In this document: in pieces, positions 8,268 to 19,080 of the stretch
How the letters are laid out: every line of letters begins with the position of its first letter
Position numbering within the stretch: the first letter of the stretch is position 1
Assembly (NCBI RefSeq): GCF_900107855.1
Contig: NZ_FNRJ01000010.1
Location: 62,001 to 126,000 of the forward strand
Source of the DNA: Marinobacterium iners DSM 11526
GTDB lineage: Bacteria; Pseudomonadota; Gammaproteobacteria; Pseudomonadales; Balneatricaceae
Direction: 5' to 3'
Length of the DNA stretch: 64,000 nt
Made by a program: the position numbers and the translations under genes
Notes under the pieces: model-generated
What the model saw: the letters and a program-made list of their open reading frames with translations, nothing else
What the model was told of the DNA's origin: nothing
Database searches by the model: none

Positions 8268-9251
8268 TTATTGACTGACAGCTTTACGCTGATGTGGCTG
8301 GTTAAGGTTCAGAGTCGGGCCGACAGGCACCACACCGGTCGGATTGATGGTGTGATGACTGCGGTAATAGTGGTGCTTGATGTGTTGCATGTTGACCGTC
8401 TCGCTCACACCGGGCCATTGATAAAGCTCACGTACGTATCCCCAGAGGTTAGGGTAGTCGACGATCCGTTTCAGGTTGCACTTGAAGTGACCGTGGTAGA
8501 CGGCATCAAATCGAATCAAGGTCGTGAACAGACGCCAGTCTGCCTCGGTGATCTGGTCGCCCAGTAGGTAGCGATGGGAGCCAAGCCGGGTATCCAGTGC
8601 GTCCAGGGCTTCAAACAGGGGGTGAACAGCCTGTTCGTAGGCTTCCTGAGTGGTTGCAAACCCCGCCTTGTATACACCGTTGTTGATGCGGTCGTAAATC
8701 TCACTGTTCAGCGTGTCGATCTCACTGCGCAGCAGTTGAGGGTAGTAATCCCCTGGGGCGGCACCAATCTCATCAAAGGCGGAGTTCAGGATGCGGATGA
8801 TCTCCGCTGACTCGTTGTTGACGATGGTCTGACGTTGCTTGTCCCAAAGTACTGGAACGGTGACGCGGCCCGAGTAGTTCGGATCGGCTTTAAGGTAGAG
8901 CTGGTAGAGGTAATCCAGCCCATATAGTTCATCTCCGGTTGCACCCGGCTCCGTTGCGAAAGTCCAGCCGTGGTCACCCATGTAGCTGTGTACCACCGAA
9001 ACCGAGATCATTTTCTCCAGTCCCTTCAAGTGGCGAAAAATCAAGGTGCGATGGGCCCAGGGGCAGGCGAGGGAGACATACAAATGGTAGCGGCCGGGTT
9101 CTGCCTGAAAACCGTCTTCGCCGCTGGGGCCGGGCTGGCCGTTGGCAGTAATCCAGTTACGAAACTGTGACTCCGACCGCACGAAGCGACCCTGATTGGA
9201 TTTGGTGTCATACCACTGGTCAACCCAGCGGCCATCAAGCAGTAAGCCCAT
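8268..9251 (-). CDS. yqjG: glutathionyl-hydroquinone reductase (YqjG/ECM4 type)
   Basis: 327 aa, a Xi-class glutathione transferase that reduces glutathionylated hydroquinones. The active-site cysteine is in LACPWAHRTL (about residue 63), and the C-terminal all-alpha GST domain spans about 170-300, with the family's Tyr-rich stretch. ATG 9251 has a CAGGAG site. Its neighbours, WrbA and DoxX, also point to quinone or thiol stress; in E. coli yqjG is likewise next to the DoxX-family gene yqjF. Confidence 0.93.
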   Translation of the reverse strand: MGLLLDGRWVDQWYDTKSNQGRFVRSESQFRNWITANGQPGPSGEDGFQAEPGRYHLYVSLACPWAHRTLIFRHLKGLEKMISVSVVHSYMGDHGWTFATEPGATGDELYGLDYLYQLYLKADPNYSGRVTVPVLWDKQRQTIVNNESAEIIRILNSAFDEIGAAPGDYYPQLLRSEIDTLNSEIYDRINNGVYKAGFATTQEAYEQAVHPLFEALDALDTRLGSHRYLLGDQITEADWRLFTTLIRFDAVYHGHFKCNLKRIVDYPNLWGYVRELYQWPGVSETVNMQHIKHHYYRSHHTINPTGVVPVGPTLNLNQPHQRKAVSQ

Positions 9252-9315
9252 GAAAATCTCCTGATTGTCAGTGACGTCGGTTAATTGAAAGTCCTGGCTG
9301 GAGCGACATCAGAGC

Positions 9316-9762
9316 TTAGCTCTGACGCTGGTGCAACATTCGGTCGAGTGACAGGTTGCCGCCACCGCTGATTAACAGAGAAACGGCTATGGCCAGCAAA
9401 GAGAGAGCAAACTCGTAACCGTTGTTCGACATGAACAGTCCGTTACCGATATGCACGGCGAAAATGGCGACCAACATGGCAAAGGCCAGCGCTGCTGCCG
9501 CCGGGCGTACCAGCAGACCGATAAGAATCGCCAGACCACCGAAGAATTCAGCACTGCCGGCCAGCAGCGCCATCAGATACCCTGGCTCAAGGCCAATGGA
9601 CGCCATCCACTGACCTGTACCTTCAAGACCGTAACCACCGAAAGCGCCGAACAGTTTCTGTGCGCCGTGTGCCATGAAAATAACACCTGCCGGGACACGC
9701 AGTGCCAAGGGAGCAAAACTGTCGGATGTATTCAGCAGGCGTGTGATCAGTGAGGCGTTCAT
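9316..9762 (-). CDS. DoxX-family inner-membrane protein
   Basis: 148 aa with four hydrophobic helices and the DoxX opening PAGVIFMAHGAQKLFGAFGG, ending with a short basic tail. It is first in the minus-strand run with yqjG and wrbA (64 bases to yqjG). DoxX proteins are linked to redox or thiosulfate metabolism, but the exact role is unknown. Upstream (9795-9804) is a perfect AACTATAGTT palindrome overlapping a TATAGT -10-like hexamer, a possible promoter or operator. Confidence 0.9.
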   Translation of the reverse strand: MNASLITRLLNTSDSFAPLALRVPAGVIFMAHGAQKLFGAFGGYGLEGTGQWMASIGLEPGYLMALLAGSAEFFGGLAILIGLLVRPAAAALAFAMLVAIFAVHIGNGLFMSNNGYEFALSLLAIAVSLLISGGGNLSLDRMLHQRQS

Positions 9763-9989
9763 CGTGTTTCTCCACGTGTTTGATGGCTTGAGTTAACTAT
9801 AGTTGTCATGTGATTGATTAAAAATGGCTAAAATTAGCTCATATTGATCAGATTTATAGATTATTTGGTGGGCTATGCTGTCTCAGATTATGGCTAATAT
9901 CTGAATAACTGTTTTTATATACAGTCTTTATCGACATGTGTTGTCTGATCTCTTACTCTTGGCATTCCCAAGCCAATGCCCCGAATATC

Positions 9990-11939
9990 ATGAAGCTCTA
10001 CATCGCCGAAAAACCAAGCCTTGCCCGTGCCATCGCCGCCGTACTGCCCGGGCCTCAGAAGAAAGAGGAGGGGCTGATCCGCTGTGGCGGTGATCAGGTG
10101 GTGAGCTGGTGCATCGGCCATCTACTGGAGCAGGCCGAGCCTGATGCCTACGATCCGGCCTACAAACAGTGGCGATTGGAACATCTGCCCATCGTACCCG
10201 GTGAATGGCAGTTGAAGCCGCGCAGCGGTGTGGCCAAGCAGGTGGCGGTATTGCGCAAGCTGGTGAAACAGGCGGACCAGATCGTCCATGCCGGTGACCC
10301 GGACCGCGAAGGCCAGTTGCTGGTGGATGAAGTGATCGACTTTCTCAAGGTACCGGCTACCAAGCGGTCACAGATGCAGCGCTGTCTGATTTCGGACCTG
10401 AACCCCGAGGCGGTGCGCCGTGCCATTGCGCGGCTTAAGCCTAATCAGGACTTTGTACCGCTGTCGGTGTCCGCATTAGCCCGTTCCCGCGCCGACTGGC
10501 TGTTCGGTATCAACATGACCCGGGCGCTGACCATCAAGGGTCGCAGTGCCGGCTATGACGGCGTGTTGTCCGTGGGACGGGTACAGACACCGGTGCTGGG
10601 GCTGGTGGTACAGCGTGATGCCGAGATTGCCGCCTTTGTGCCCAAGCCCTATTACGAAGTGGATGCTCATCTGCTCACCGAGCGGGGCGAGCGTTTTACC
10701 GCCCGCTGGCAACCCAGTGAAGCCTGCGCCCGTTTTCAGGACGAAGAGGGGCGGGTGCTGTCAAAGCCGCTGGCCGAAAACGTGGTGCAGCGCATTACCG
10801 GCCAGCCAGGTGTGGTCACCAAGGATGAACGCAAGACCGGCCAGCAGGCAGTGCCGCTGCCCTATAACCTGTCGTCGCTGCAGATCGACTGTGCCAAACG
10901 TTTTGGTCTCAATGCCCAGCAGGTGCTGGATGCGGCCCAGGCACTGTATGAAAAACATCAGCTGATCACCTATCCTCGGTCCGACTGCCGTTACCTGCCT
11001 GCCGAACACTTTTCCGAAGCACCTCGTGTCACTCAGGCGATCGCTCGTACCCTGCCGGAGTTGGCGGGAGCGGCACAGAAGGCCGATTTGAGCCTCAGGT
11101 CCAAGGCGTGGAACGACAAAAAGGTGGAAGCGCATCATGCGATCATCCCCACCAGCAAGGCGGCGGCTTCGGATCGGTTGAGCCGTGCCGAGCTGCAGGT
11201 GTACAGCCAGATCGCCCGTCAGTATCTGATGCAGTTCTACCCGCCCTGTCGCTATGCCGATCGGCGTGTCGAGGTGGAGGTTGCCGGTGGCCAGTTTGTG
11301 GCCAAGGTGCGTCAGATCACCGATCCGGGCTGGAAGGCGTTGATGGGCAAGGAGGCGCAGGAGGAGGACGAAGGTCAGCTGCCCGCGCTCACGGTGGGCG
11401 AGTCACTGCACTGTGAACGTGGTGAGCTGCTGGAAAAAATGACCCAGCCGCCCAAGGCGTTCACCGATGCCAGCCTGCTGGCGGCCATGACCGGCATTGC
11501 GCGCTTTGTGCAGGATGCAGAGCTGCGCAAGGTGCTGCGCGATACCGATGGCCTTGGCACCGAGGCCACCCGTGCCGGTATTATCGAATTGTTGTTCAAG
11601 CGCGGTTTTCTACAGCGTCAGGGCAAGCAGATTCACGCCACCGAGGCGGGCAAGGCACTGATCGCGGCACTGCCGGAGGAGCTGAGCCGACCGGACATGA
11701 CCGCACACTGGGAATCGCAGCTGGATGCGATCAGCCGCAAGGCATTCAGCTATCAAGGGTTCATGCAGCCGCTGGAGCAGGCGCTACCGCAGCTGATCGA
11801 GCAGATCCGGCCCCAGGCAATGAACGGCATCAAGGCTCCGGCTGGACGCAAGGGTGGTGCAAACCGAGGCAAGCGAAGCGGCAGCCCGCGCAGGAAGGGA
11901 TCACCCACTGCTCGGCGCAAGACGGCAAAAGCCGGCTGA
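9990..11939 (+). CDS. topB: DNA topoisomerase III
   Basis: 649 aa, close to E. coli TopB (653). It is a type IA topoisomerase that decatenates DNA by single-strand passage. The TOPRIM domain starts at [14 protein letters not shown] with the acidic [10 protein letters not shown] motif; the [11 protein letters not shown] segment and the catalytic tyrosine region [13 protein letters not shown] follow. The C-terminus is a basic, Gly/Arg/Lys-rich DNA-binding tail without zinc fingers. The frame is open upstream to 9936, but the family start is [10 protein letters not shown], so 9990 was chosen although the ribosome site is weak. Confidence 0.96.
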   Translation: MKLYIAEKPSLARAIAAVLPGPQKKEEGLIRCGGDQVVSWCIGHLLEQAEPDAYDPAYKQWRLEHLPIVPGEWQLKPRSGVAKQVAVLRKLVKQADQIVHAGDPDREGQLLVDEVIDFLKVPATKRSQMQRCLISDLNPEAVRRAIARLKPNQDFVPLSVSALARSRADWLFGINMTRALTIKGRSAGYDGVLSVGRVQTPVLGLVVQRDAEIAAFVPKPYYEVDAHLLTERGERFTARWQPSEACARFQDEEGRVLSKPLAENVVQRITGQPGVVTKDERKTGQQAVPLPYNLSSLQIDCAKRFGLNAQQVLDAAQALYEKHQLITYPRSDCRYLPAEHFSEAPRVTQAIARTLPELAGAAQKADLSLRSKAWNDKKVEAHHAIIPTSKAAASDRLSRAELQVYSQIARQYLMQFYPPCRYADRRVEVEVAGGQFVAKVRQITDPGWKALMGKEAQEEDEGQLPALTVGESLHCERGELLEKMTQPPKAFTDASLLAAMTGIARFVQDAELRKVLRDTDGLGTEATRAGIIELLFKRGFLQRQGKQIHATEAGKALIAALPEELSRPDMTAHWESQLDAISRKAFSYQGFMQPLEQALPQLIEQIRPQAMNGIKAPAGRKGGANRGKRSGSPRRKGSPTARRKTAKAG

Positions 11940-12031
11940 GATTGAGAGAGCAGGCCGTGATTTTGTGTGCCCGAGCCGCTACCCTTAACAGATTAAGTAT
12001 CAGCCACGTGATAACAAGAGAGACACAGAAC

Positions 12032-13465
12032 ATGCTGGAAAGACGCGACTTCTATATCAACGGCCAATGGGTGGCACCGACTCAGGCCAATGACCTTGAG
12101 GTGATTGACCCCTCCACTGAAAACGTCTGTGCCGTCATATCCCTGGGCACTCAGGCCGATACCGATGCCGCTGTGGCCGCGGCCCGCACCGCATTTGAAA
12201 GCTGGAGTCAGACCACCAAAGAGGAGCGGCTGGCGCTGCTGGAAAAGCTGTACAGCCGCTACAAGGCCCGTTCTCAGGAGATGGCCGAGGCGATCTCGCT
12301 GGAGATGGGCGCGCCGATTGCCCTCGCCCAGAGTGCTCAGTGGGGGGCGGGTGCCGGCCACCTGAAAAATTTCATTCGCGTGCTGCGCGAATATGAATTC
12401 GAGACCCCGTTGGGTGAGCATGCACCGGGCAACCAGATTCTTCGAGATCCGATCGGCGTGTGTGGTCTGATTACGCCCTGGAACTGGCCGATGAACCAGG
12501 TCACTCTGAAAGTGGCAGCGGCACTGGCAGCGGGTTGTACCATGGTGCTCAAGCCGTCCGAGATTGCGCCGCTTTCGGCCATGCTGTTTGCCGAGATGAT
12601 CGATGAAGCCGGTTTACCGGCCGGTGTGTTCAATCTGGTGAACGGTAATGGTGCCGGTGTCGGGACTCAGCTGTCCGGACATCCCGATATCGATATGATC
12701 TCGTTCACCGGCTCGACCCGTGCCGGTATCGCCATCTCCAAAAATGCGGCTGACACGGTTAAGCGAGTCAGTCTTGAGCTGGGCGGCAAGGGGGCCAATA
12801 TCATCTTTGCCGACGCGGATGAGAAGGCGGTAGTGCGTGGCGTTCGCCACTGCTTCATGAACTCGGGGCAGTCGTGCAATGCGCCGACCCGTATGCTGGT
12901 TGAGCGATCCATCTATGATCACGCGGTACAAACGGCCATTGAGGTGGCAGCCAAAACCGAGGTCAATCAGGCGTCACTGGAGGGCAAGCATATCGGACCG
13001 GTGGTCTCCAAAGCCCAGTTCGACAAGATTCAGGGGCTGATTCAGCAGGGCATCGATGAGGGTGCACGGCTGGTGGCGGGTGGTACCGGCAGACCGGACG
13101 GAATGAGCGAAGGCTACTTTGTGCGCCCCACCGTATTTGCCGATGTTACCAACGAGATGACCATTGCCCGTGAGGAAATCTTTGGGCCGGTGCTGTCGAT
13201 CATCCCCTTTGACAGCGAAGAAGAAGCGCTGCGCATCGCCAATGACAGCCCCTATGGTCTGACGCATTATGTGCAGACACAGGATGCCGACAAGGCCAAG
13301 CGTGTGGCGCGCAAGTTGCGTTCGGGTATGGTACAGATGAACGGTGAATCGCTGGGTGGCGGAGCGCCCTTTGGTGGCTACAAGCAGTCCGGCAATGGTC
13401 GCGAGGGCGGCCCCTGGGGGCTGGAGGAGTATCTGGAAGTGAAGGTCGTGACCGGCTGGAGCTGA
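12032..13465 (+). CDS. NAD(P)-dependent aldehyde dehydrogenase
   Basis: 477 aa, the classic ALDH superfamily. It oxidises aldehydes to acids: the catalytic Cys is in FMNSGQSCNAPTR, the general-base Glu in SLELGGKG, and the cofactor loop in ISFTGSTRAG. The start MLERRDFYINGQW was chosen because it matches ALDH N-termini; the frame extends upstream without homology. The substrate is unknown. It is convergent with a LysR gene across a terminator-like hairpin. Confidence 0.93.
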   Translation: MLERRDFYINGQWVAPTQANDLEVIDPSTENVCAVISLGTQADTDAAVAAARTAFESWSQTTKEERLALLEKLYSRYKARSQEMAEAISLEMGAPIALAQSAQWGAGAGHLKNFIRVLREYEFETPLGEHAPGNQILRDPIGVCGLITPWNWPMNQVTLKVAAALAAGCTMVLKPSEIAPLSAMLFAEMIDEAGLPAGVFNLVNGNGAGVGTQLSGHPDIDMISFTGSTRAGIAISKNAADTVKRVSLELGGKGANIIFADADEKAVVRGVRHCFMNSGQSCNAPTRMLVERSIYDHAVQTAIEVAAKTEVNQASLEGKHIGPVVSKAQFDKIQGLIQQGIDEGARLVAGGTGRPDGMSEGYFVRPTVFADVTNEMTIAREEIFGPVLSIIPFDSEEEALRIANDSPYGLTHYVQTQDADKAKRVARKLRSGMVQMNGESLGGGAPFGGYKQSGNGREGGPWGLEEYLEVKVVTGWS

Positions 13466-13492
13466 TTTTTCTGGCCCCACTGGCCAAACGGT

Positions 13493-13522
13493 AGCCCTGT
13501 ACCGGTAAGACGGAACAGGGCT
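13493..13522. terminator. hairpin between convergent ALDH and LysR genes
   Basis: AGCCCTGT (13493-13500) and ACAGGGCT (13515-13522) form an 8-bp stem with a 14-base loop and a GTTGTTTC tail, placed between two convergent genes. It is likely a bidirectional terminator, though the T-run is weak. Confidence 0.55.
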
Positions 13523-13528
13523 GTTGTT

Positions 13529-14443
13529 TCAACCGTCCAGGTGTACCAGTCGATTCTGTACCCAGGGGTGATCGCGCAAGCGCTCTGACATATGGTCAAG
13601 AAATGCGCGCACCCGTGGGTTAAGGTTGCGGCGGCTGGCGTACAGTGCGTTGATCTCCAGTGGGTCTAGGGTGAACTCATCAAGCACGCGCACGATGCGA
13701 CCGGTCTTGACCAGTTCGCCGCAGAACACCTCCGGCAGGCGTCCGATACCCATGCCCTGCAGAATCATTTCCCGCACGAAACTCATGCTGTTCGTTCTCA
13801 GTCGGCCGCCCATGGTGACCGGCTCGTTGTCATTCCAGTTGGTAAAGCGCAGGTGGTCAAAGGGCTTGAGCAGGCTGATGCACTGGTGATGAGCGAGGTC
13901 ATCCGGTGTCTTGGGCATGCCGTGCTGTTCCAAGTATTCAGGCGTTGCAAAAAGTCCCCGGTGCAACCCGGCAATATGACGTGCAATCAGGCTGGAGTTG
14001 GGCAAAGGGCCAAGTCGCAGAGCCAAGTCGACCCCTTCCTCAATCAGGTCAACGGTCCGGGTGCTCAGCTCGACATCCACTTCCAGTTTTGGGTAGGTCT
14101 GCATGAAGCTGGTGATCACCTCGTTCATCATGAACACACCGATCTCGGTGGGCATGGTTAGGCGCAGACGGCCACGCAGCTCGGTTTTGGATGCACTGAT
14201 GTCGTCCTGAACGGCTTCCAGATCGTCCACCAAAGGCTGCGCCCGGTTGAACAGCTCCTCACCTTCCGGCGTGAGCTTGAGTTTGCGGGTGGTGCGTTGT
14301 ATCAGCCGGATACCCAAGGTGTCCTCCAGCTGCGCGATACGGCGGCTGATGGTGGACTTCTGTACATTCAGGCTGTCGGCTGCGGCGGTAAAACTGCCGG
14401 TTTCGACAACACGGATAAACAGGCTGAGGTCATTCAGATTCAT
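13529..14443 (-). CDS. LysR-family transcriptional regulator
   Basis: 304 aa. The N-terminal helix-turn-helix (about residues 1-60, with GSFTAAADSLNVQKSTISRR) and effector domain are of the CrgA/DhcR-like LysR subgroup. ATG 14443 is preferred over the in-frame TTG one codon upstream because GGAGAG lies at the right distance. Its stop is 63 bases from the ALDH gene, convergent. Its target is unknown; it may act on distant genes. Confidence 0.92.
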   Translation of the reverse strand: MNLNDLSLFIRVVETGSFTAAADSLNVQKSTISRRIAQLEDTLGIRLIQRTTRKLKLTPEGEELFNRAQPLVDDLEAVQDDISASKTELRGRLRLTMPTEIGVFMMNEVITSFMQTYPKLEVDVELSTRTVDLIEEGVDLALRLGPLPNSSLIARHIAGLHRGLFATPEYLEQHGMPKTPDDLAHHQCISLLKPFDHLRFTNWNDNEPVTMGGRLRTNSMSFVREMILQGMGIGRLPEVFCGELVKTGRIVRVLDEFTLDPLEINALYASRRNLNPRVRAFLDHMSERLRDHPWVQNRLVHLDG

Positions 14444-14475
14444 CAAACTCTCCAGAACAGAAAAGAGACCCGGAC

Positions 14476-16143
14476 CTAGCCTCGCGGATCACGCGCGAAG
14501 GCCTCGATGGCCTGAATAATGGCCGCCACTCCATTGCCGCGGGATGGGCTCAGGTGACGGCGAATATCCAGCTGATCCAGAACAGCACCGAGATCAGTGC
14601 TCAGCAGCTCGGCCGGTGTAAGGCCGTTGATACGGTCGAGCAGAAGCGCCAGCAAAGCTCGCAGAATACGGGCATCCGCATCGGCCTGACAGGCCAGCCG
14701 GCCAGTGTCATCCAGTGCCGGGACAAGCCATACACGCGATTCACAGCCATGCAGACGGTAGCAGTCCTGCTTGAGAGCGTCGGGGAGCCCCGGCAGGCTT
14801 TGACCAATGTGCATCAGAGCTTGATAGCGGGCGTTCCAGTCTGTTGCAGAGTATACCCTCTTAATCAGGTTTTGGGAGGTTTTTTGTTCGATAAATGCAA
14901 CGGTGGTTGAGGTTGTCTGGCTCTGTATCAGCTGATCGAGGCAGCTGGCGAGCTGTTCGGCTTCATCCAGTCGGTTGTAAAAGGCAAAGGATGCACGCAG
15001 TGAACCCGGCAGTCCTAATGATCGCATCAGCGGCATGGCGCAGTGGTGACCGGCACGAATGGCAATACCGTGACGATCAAGCCAGTGGGCCACATCCTGC
15101 TGGTGGAAACCTTCAAGTTCAAACGACAGCAGACTGACTCGATCACTGCCAAAAGGCAGCTCACGGAAGCCTTTAAGTTGCGAGCAGCAGTCTCGTGCGT
15201 GCTGTAGAAGTGTCTGTTCATGCCGTTCCATAGCCGTACGATCCTGCTGCTGCAGGTATTCAATGGCGGCTGCCAGCCCTATGGCGCCCTCGATATTGGG
15301 CGTACCGGCCTCAAAGCGAAACGGCAGATCGGCATAGGTTGTTCCGCTGAAACTGACATCGCGGATCATCTCGCCGCCACCTTGCCATGGGGGCATCTGC
15401 TCAAGCAATTCTCGGCGTCCCCAAAGGGCACCAATGCCGCTGGGTCCAAACAGTTTATGGCCAGAAAAGGCGTAGAAATCACATCCGAGCCTGGTCAGAT
15501 CAATATCAAAGTGAGGCAGGGCCTGCGCACCATCCACCAGCGTGACAGCACCGGCATCGCGGCCAAGCCTGCACAGCTGCTCAATCGGATAACGGGTACC
15601 TAGTGCGTTGGATACATGACTCAGTGCGATCAGCTTGGGTTGTTTCTGCAGCAGCAGCCGGTAGGCGTCAAGATCGAGATCACCGTCGGGCTGCAGTGGA
15701 ATCACCTCGATACGGGCACCCACCGTTTCGGCCAACATCTGCCAGGGTACGATATTGGCGTGATGGGAACTCTGCTGCAGCAGAATCAGGTCATCGGCGC
15801 GCAACTGGTTACGGCCCCAGCTCTGGGCGACCAGGTTGATCGCTTCAGTAGTGCCGCGTGTCCAGATAAGACAGGCAGGATCGTCAATGCCCAGCCAGTT
15901 AGCCAAGGTGGTGCGGGCCTGCTCGAAGGCAGTGGTGGCCTGTGCTGACAGCGCATGGCTGCCGCGATGTACATTGGCGTTGCTTGTCTTGTAAAAGCGA
16001 CTGATGGCTTCGATGACGACACGAGGCTTTTGGGTCGTGGCTGCATTATCGAGGTAGATCAGTGGCTGGCCATGTACTCGCTGCGACAGCAGCGGGAAAT
16101 CCCGCCGCCAGCGCACAGGGTCAGAAGGGCGGGAATGGATCAA
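14476..16143 (-). CDS. cysteine desulfurase-SufE fusion (SufS/CsdA + SufE/CsdE)
   Basis: 555 aa. Residues 1 to about 408 are a SufS/CsdA-type PLP desulfurase (PLP Lys230 in FSGHKLFG, catalytic Cys368 in RAGHHCAM) that takes sulfur from cysteine. After a short linker, about 426-555 is a SufE/CsdE sulfur-acceptor domain with its Cys467 in LHGCESRVWL. Donor and acceptor are therefore covalently joined. The start is TTG at 16143, overlapping the DUF2069 stop (TTGA), with GAGG upstream; an in-frame GTG ten codons later is possible. It is the last gene of a four-gene overlapping operon. No Suf scaffold genes are near, so the role is more Csd-like. Confidence 0.93.
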   Translation of the reverse strand: MIHSRPSDPVRWRRDFPLLSQRVHGQPLIYLDNAATTQKPRVVIEAISRFYKTSNANVHRGSHALSAQATTAFEQARTTLANWLGIDDPACLIWTRGTTEAINLVAQSWGRNQLRADDLILLQQSSHHANIVPWQMLAETVGARIEVIPLQPDGDLDLDAYRLLLQKQPKLIALSHVSNALGTRYPIEQLCRLGRDAGAVTLVDGAQALPHFDIDLTRLGCDFYAFSGHKLFGPSGIGALWGRRELLEQMPPWQGGGEMIRDVSFSGTTYADLPFRFEAGTPNIEGAIGLAAAIEYLQQQDRTAMERHEQTLLQHARDCCSQLKGFRELPFGSDRVSLLSFELEGFHQQDVAHWLDRHGIAIRAGHHCAMPLMRSLGLPGSLRASFAFYNRLDEAEQLASCLDQLIQSQTTSTTVAFIEQKTSQNLIKRVYSATDWNARYQALMHIGQSLPGLPDALKQDCYRLHGCESRVWLVPALDDTGRLACQADADARILRALLALLLDRINGLTPAELLSTDLGAVLDQLDIRRHLSPSRGNGVAAIIQAIEAFARDPRG

Positions 16144-16525
16144 GCCGTTGCCTCTGCTGCCTGAGATCGGTCAAGCTGACTGCGCCAGCGCGCATATAGC
16201 ATGGCCGCGTTAAACAGCGTTACCAGCAGTACACAGTCGATGATGCCGAGCCAGCGAGTGGGTGGCACCAATGCGGCAATTACGGCTTCAAGGAAGTAGA
16301 GCAGAAGCACAAAGCATAGCCAGGCATGACCACGCGGCTTTCCTGAAATCACAACCGGTGCAAAGGCTGCAAGCGGCAGAAAGTGCACCAGCCAGATAAC
16401 CCATGGATTGTCGCCCTTTGAAGGTGACAGCCAGAGATACCAGAGAGTGAACAGCAACAGCAGGCCGAAATAGCTCAGTAGAACCAGTGTGCGGCTGATG
16501 CGGGTTTTCAGTTCCAAGGTGCTCA

Positions 16526-16526
<1 letters not shown>
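16140..16526 (-). CDS. DUF2069 inner-membrane protein
   Basis: 128 aa with four predicted transmembrane helices and a short basic loop (SGKPRGHAW). It fits DUF2069, a family of unknown function often found beside wrbA in gammaproteobacteria. It overlaps the wrbA-like stop by one base and the fusion gene by four, so all are translated from one message. GGGAGG precedes ATG 16526. Confidence 0.88.
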
Positions 16527-17475
<949 letters not shown>

Positions 17476-17557
17476 AAGGGCTCCGTTTCGGGCTTTCAAT
17501 ACAGTCTCTGGGGCCCTATTGTATAGGGCATAACCTTGTTTAGTTAAGAGAGAGTGT

Positions 17558-18799
17558 ATGCAGAAGGGATCCCTGCCAGTGGTTTTGGTATTCATTCGTT
17601 CACTGGCACGTCAGTTTCAGGCCAATCAGGGCATCCTGAATGCGGCGGCACTGACTTATACCACGCTGTTTGCCGTTGTGCCCTTGATGACGGTGTCTTA
17701 CTCGATGCTGGCAGCTGTACCGAACTTCAAAGGGGTTGGTGAGCAGGTTCAAGCTTGGATCTTCGCCAATTTTGTGCCTGCTACCGGTGAAGTGGTGCAG
17801 AACTATCTGGGTACCTTTGCCTCGCAAGCACAAAGTCTGACCGTAATCGGCATCGTGTTTCTGGTCATTACCTCAATCATGATGATGAAAAACATTGAGG
17901 CGGCCTTCAACCGGATCTGGCGAGTGGCCGAGCCGCGCAAGGGGCTGTCGAGCTTTCTGCTCTACTGGGCCGTGCTGAGCCTGGGGCCTGTCCTGATTGG
18001 TCTGGGACTGCTGCTGACCTCCTATATTGCCAGCCTGTCCATTATCACCAGTGCCACCGAGGTGGTTGGCCGGGCACGACTGCTGTCAGTCTTACCTCCG
18101 ATATTCTCAGCGCTGGCGTTCATGCTGCTGTATGCGGCAGTACCCAATTGTCGCGTACCGTTGCGAAATGCGGCTCTTGGTGGTCTTTTTGCGGCTGTCC
18201 TGTTCGAAATCGCCAAGCGTGGCTTTGTCCAGTTCGTCACTCTATCGCCGTCCTATCAGCTTATTTATGGTGCTTTTGCGGCAGTGCCTCTGTTTCTGGT
18301 CTGGATCTATATCAGTTGGGGAATCATTCTGCTGGGGGCTGAACTTACACGGTTGCTGACGGTGAGTCAGGTCAATAAGTACCGGACCAATGAGCCTCAC
18401 CTGTATACTATTTTGGCCGTGCTGCAGCGCCTCTGGCGCGCGCAGCAGGAAGGTGAGCCCGTACCTGATCGGGTGTTGCTCAAAGAGGTTCCCGGGCTTG
18501 ATCAAGGGCGCTGGGATGATTACGTACAGTTGCTCAGTGGCGCCGGGCTGATTCGGCGTACAGAGGGTGGGCAGTATCTGCTCAGTCGTGATCTTGGCAG
18601 TTATACCCTGTTGCAATTGCAGCAGGAGCTGCCCTGGCCACTGCCGGACCCGTTGCCCGAAGAGGGTGAGCACTGGCAGCGAGAACTTCAGCTAAGGTTG
18701 CGTCAGTTGCAGGTGCAGCGGGGCGAAGCGCTTAACCTTAGCCTGCAGTCACTGTTTCGTGACAATGACAGACAACACGAACTGGAAACACGGGAGTGA
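17558..18799 (+). CDS. YihY/BrkB-family inner-membrane protein
   Basis: 413 aa, with six hydrophobic helices in the first about 280 residues (opening NAAALTYTTLFAVVPLMTV, the family's signature) and a soluble C-terminal region of about 130 residues. BrkB-family proteins were named after a serum-resistance locus; their true transport role is unresolved. ATG 17558 has an AAGAGAG site. Its stop overlaps or abuts the acylphosphatase start. It is divergent from the arsC-like gene over 82 bases. Confidence 0.9.
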   Translation: MQKGSLPVVLVFIRSLARQFQANQGILNAAALTYTTLFAVVPLMTVSYSMLAAVPNFKGVGEQVQAWIFANFVPATGEVVQNYLGTFASQAQSLTVIGIVFLVITSIMMMKNIEAAFNRIWRVAEPRKGLSSFLLYWAVLSLGPVLIGLGLLLTSYIASLSIITSATEVVGRARLLSVLPPIFSALAFMLLYAAVPNCRVPLRNAALGGLFAAVLFEIAKRGFVQFVTLSPSYQLIYGAFAAVPLFLVWIYISWGIILLGAELTRLLTVSQVNKYRTNEPHLYTILAVLQRLWRAQQEGEPVPDRVLLKEVPGLDQGRWDDYVQLLSGAGLIRRTEGGQYLLSRDLGSYTLLQLQQELPWPLPDPLPEEGEHWQRELQLRLRQLQVQRGEALNLSLQSLFRDNDRQHELETRE

Positions 18800-18801
18800 T
18801 G

Positions 18802-19080
18802 ATGGCAAAAATCTGTGTGCATGCGCGGATAACCGGCCGGGTACAGGGTGTATGGTTCCGTCATTTTACCCGCGAACAGGCGGAGGCAAACGGTCTGACC
18901 GGTTGGGTCCGAAATCTGCCGGACGGGTGTGTCGAGGCACTGCTGTGCGGTGAGGAAAAGGCAGTACGTCACGTAGAGGCCTGGCTCAACACTGGGCCGG
19001 AATTGGCCAATGTGGCGGATGTCAGCTCTGATGATCAGTCTTTCGATGACAGCCTGCAGGCGTTCGAGATTATCGACTGA
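18802..19080 (+). CDS. acyP: acylphosphatase
   Basis: 92 aa. A small alpha/beta enzyme that hydrolyses acyl phosphates. The phosphate loop GRVQGVWFRHFTREQA with its Arg and the downstream GWVRNLPDGCVEA segment with the catalytic Asn are intact. Three starts (GTG 18796, ATG 18799, ATG 18802) are in frame; 18802 is chosen because GGGAG lies 5 bases upstream. It is translationally coupled to the BrkB-family gene and overlaps the convergent trpI by 11 bases. Confidence 0.94.
   Translation: MAKICVHARITGRVQGVWFRHFTREQAEANGLTGWVRNLPDGCVEALLCGEEKAVRHVEAWLNTGPELANVADVSSDDQSFDDSLQAFEIID

Noticed and set aside
12974-13480. 168-aa frame antisense to the aldehyde dehydrogenase
   Set aside because: Shadow of a biased gene.
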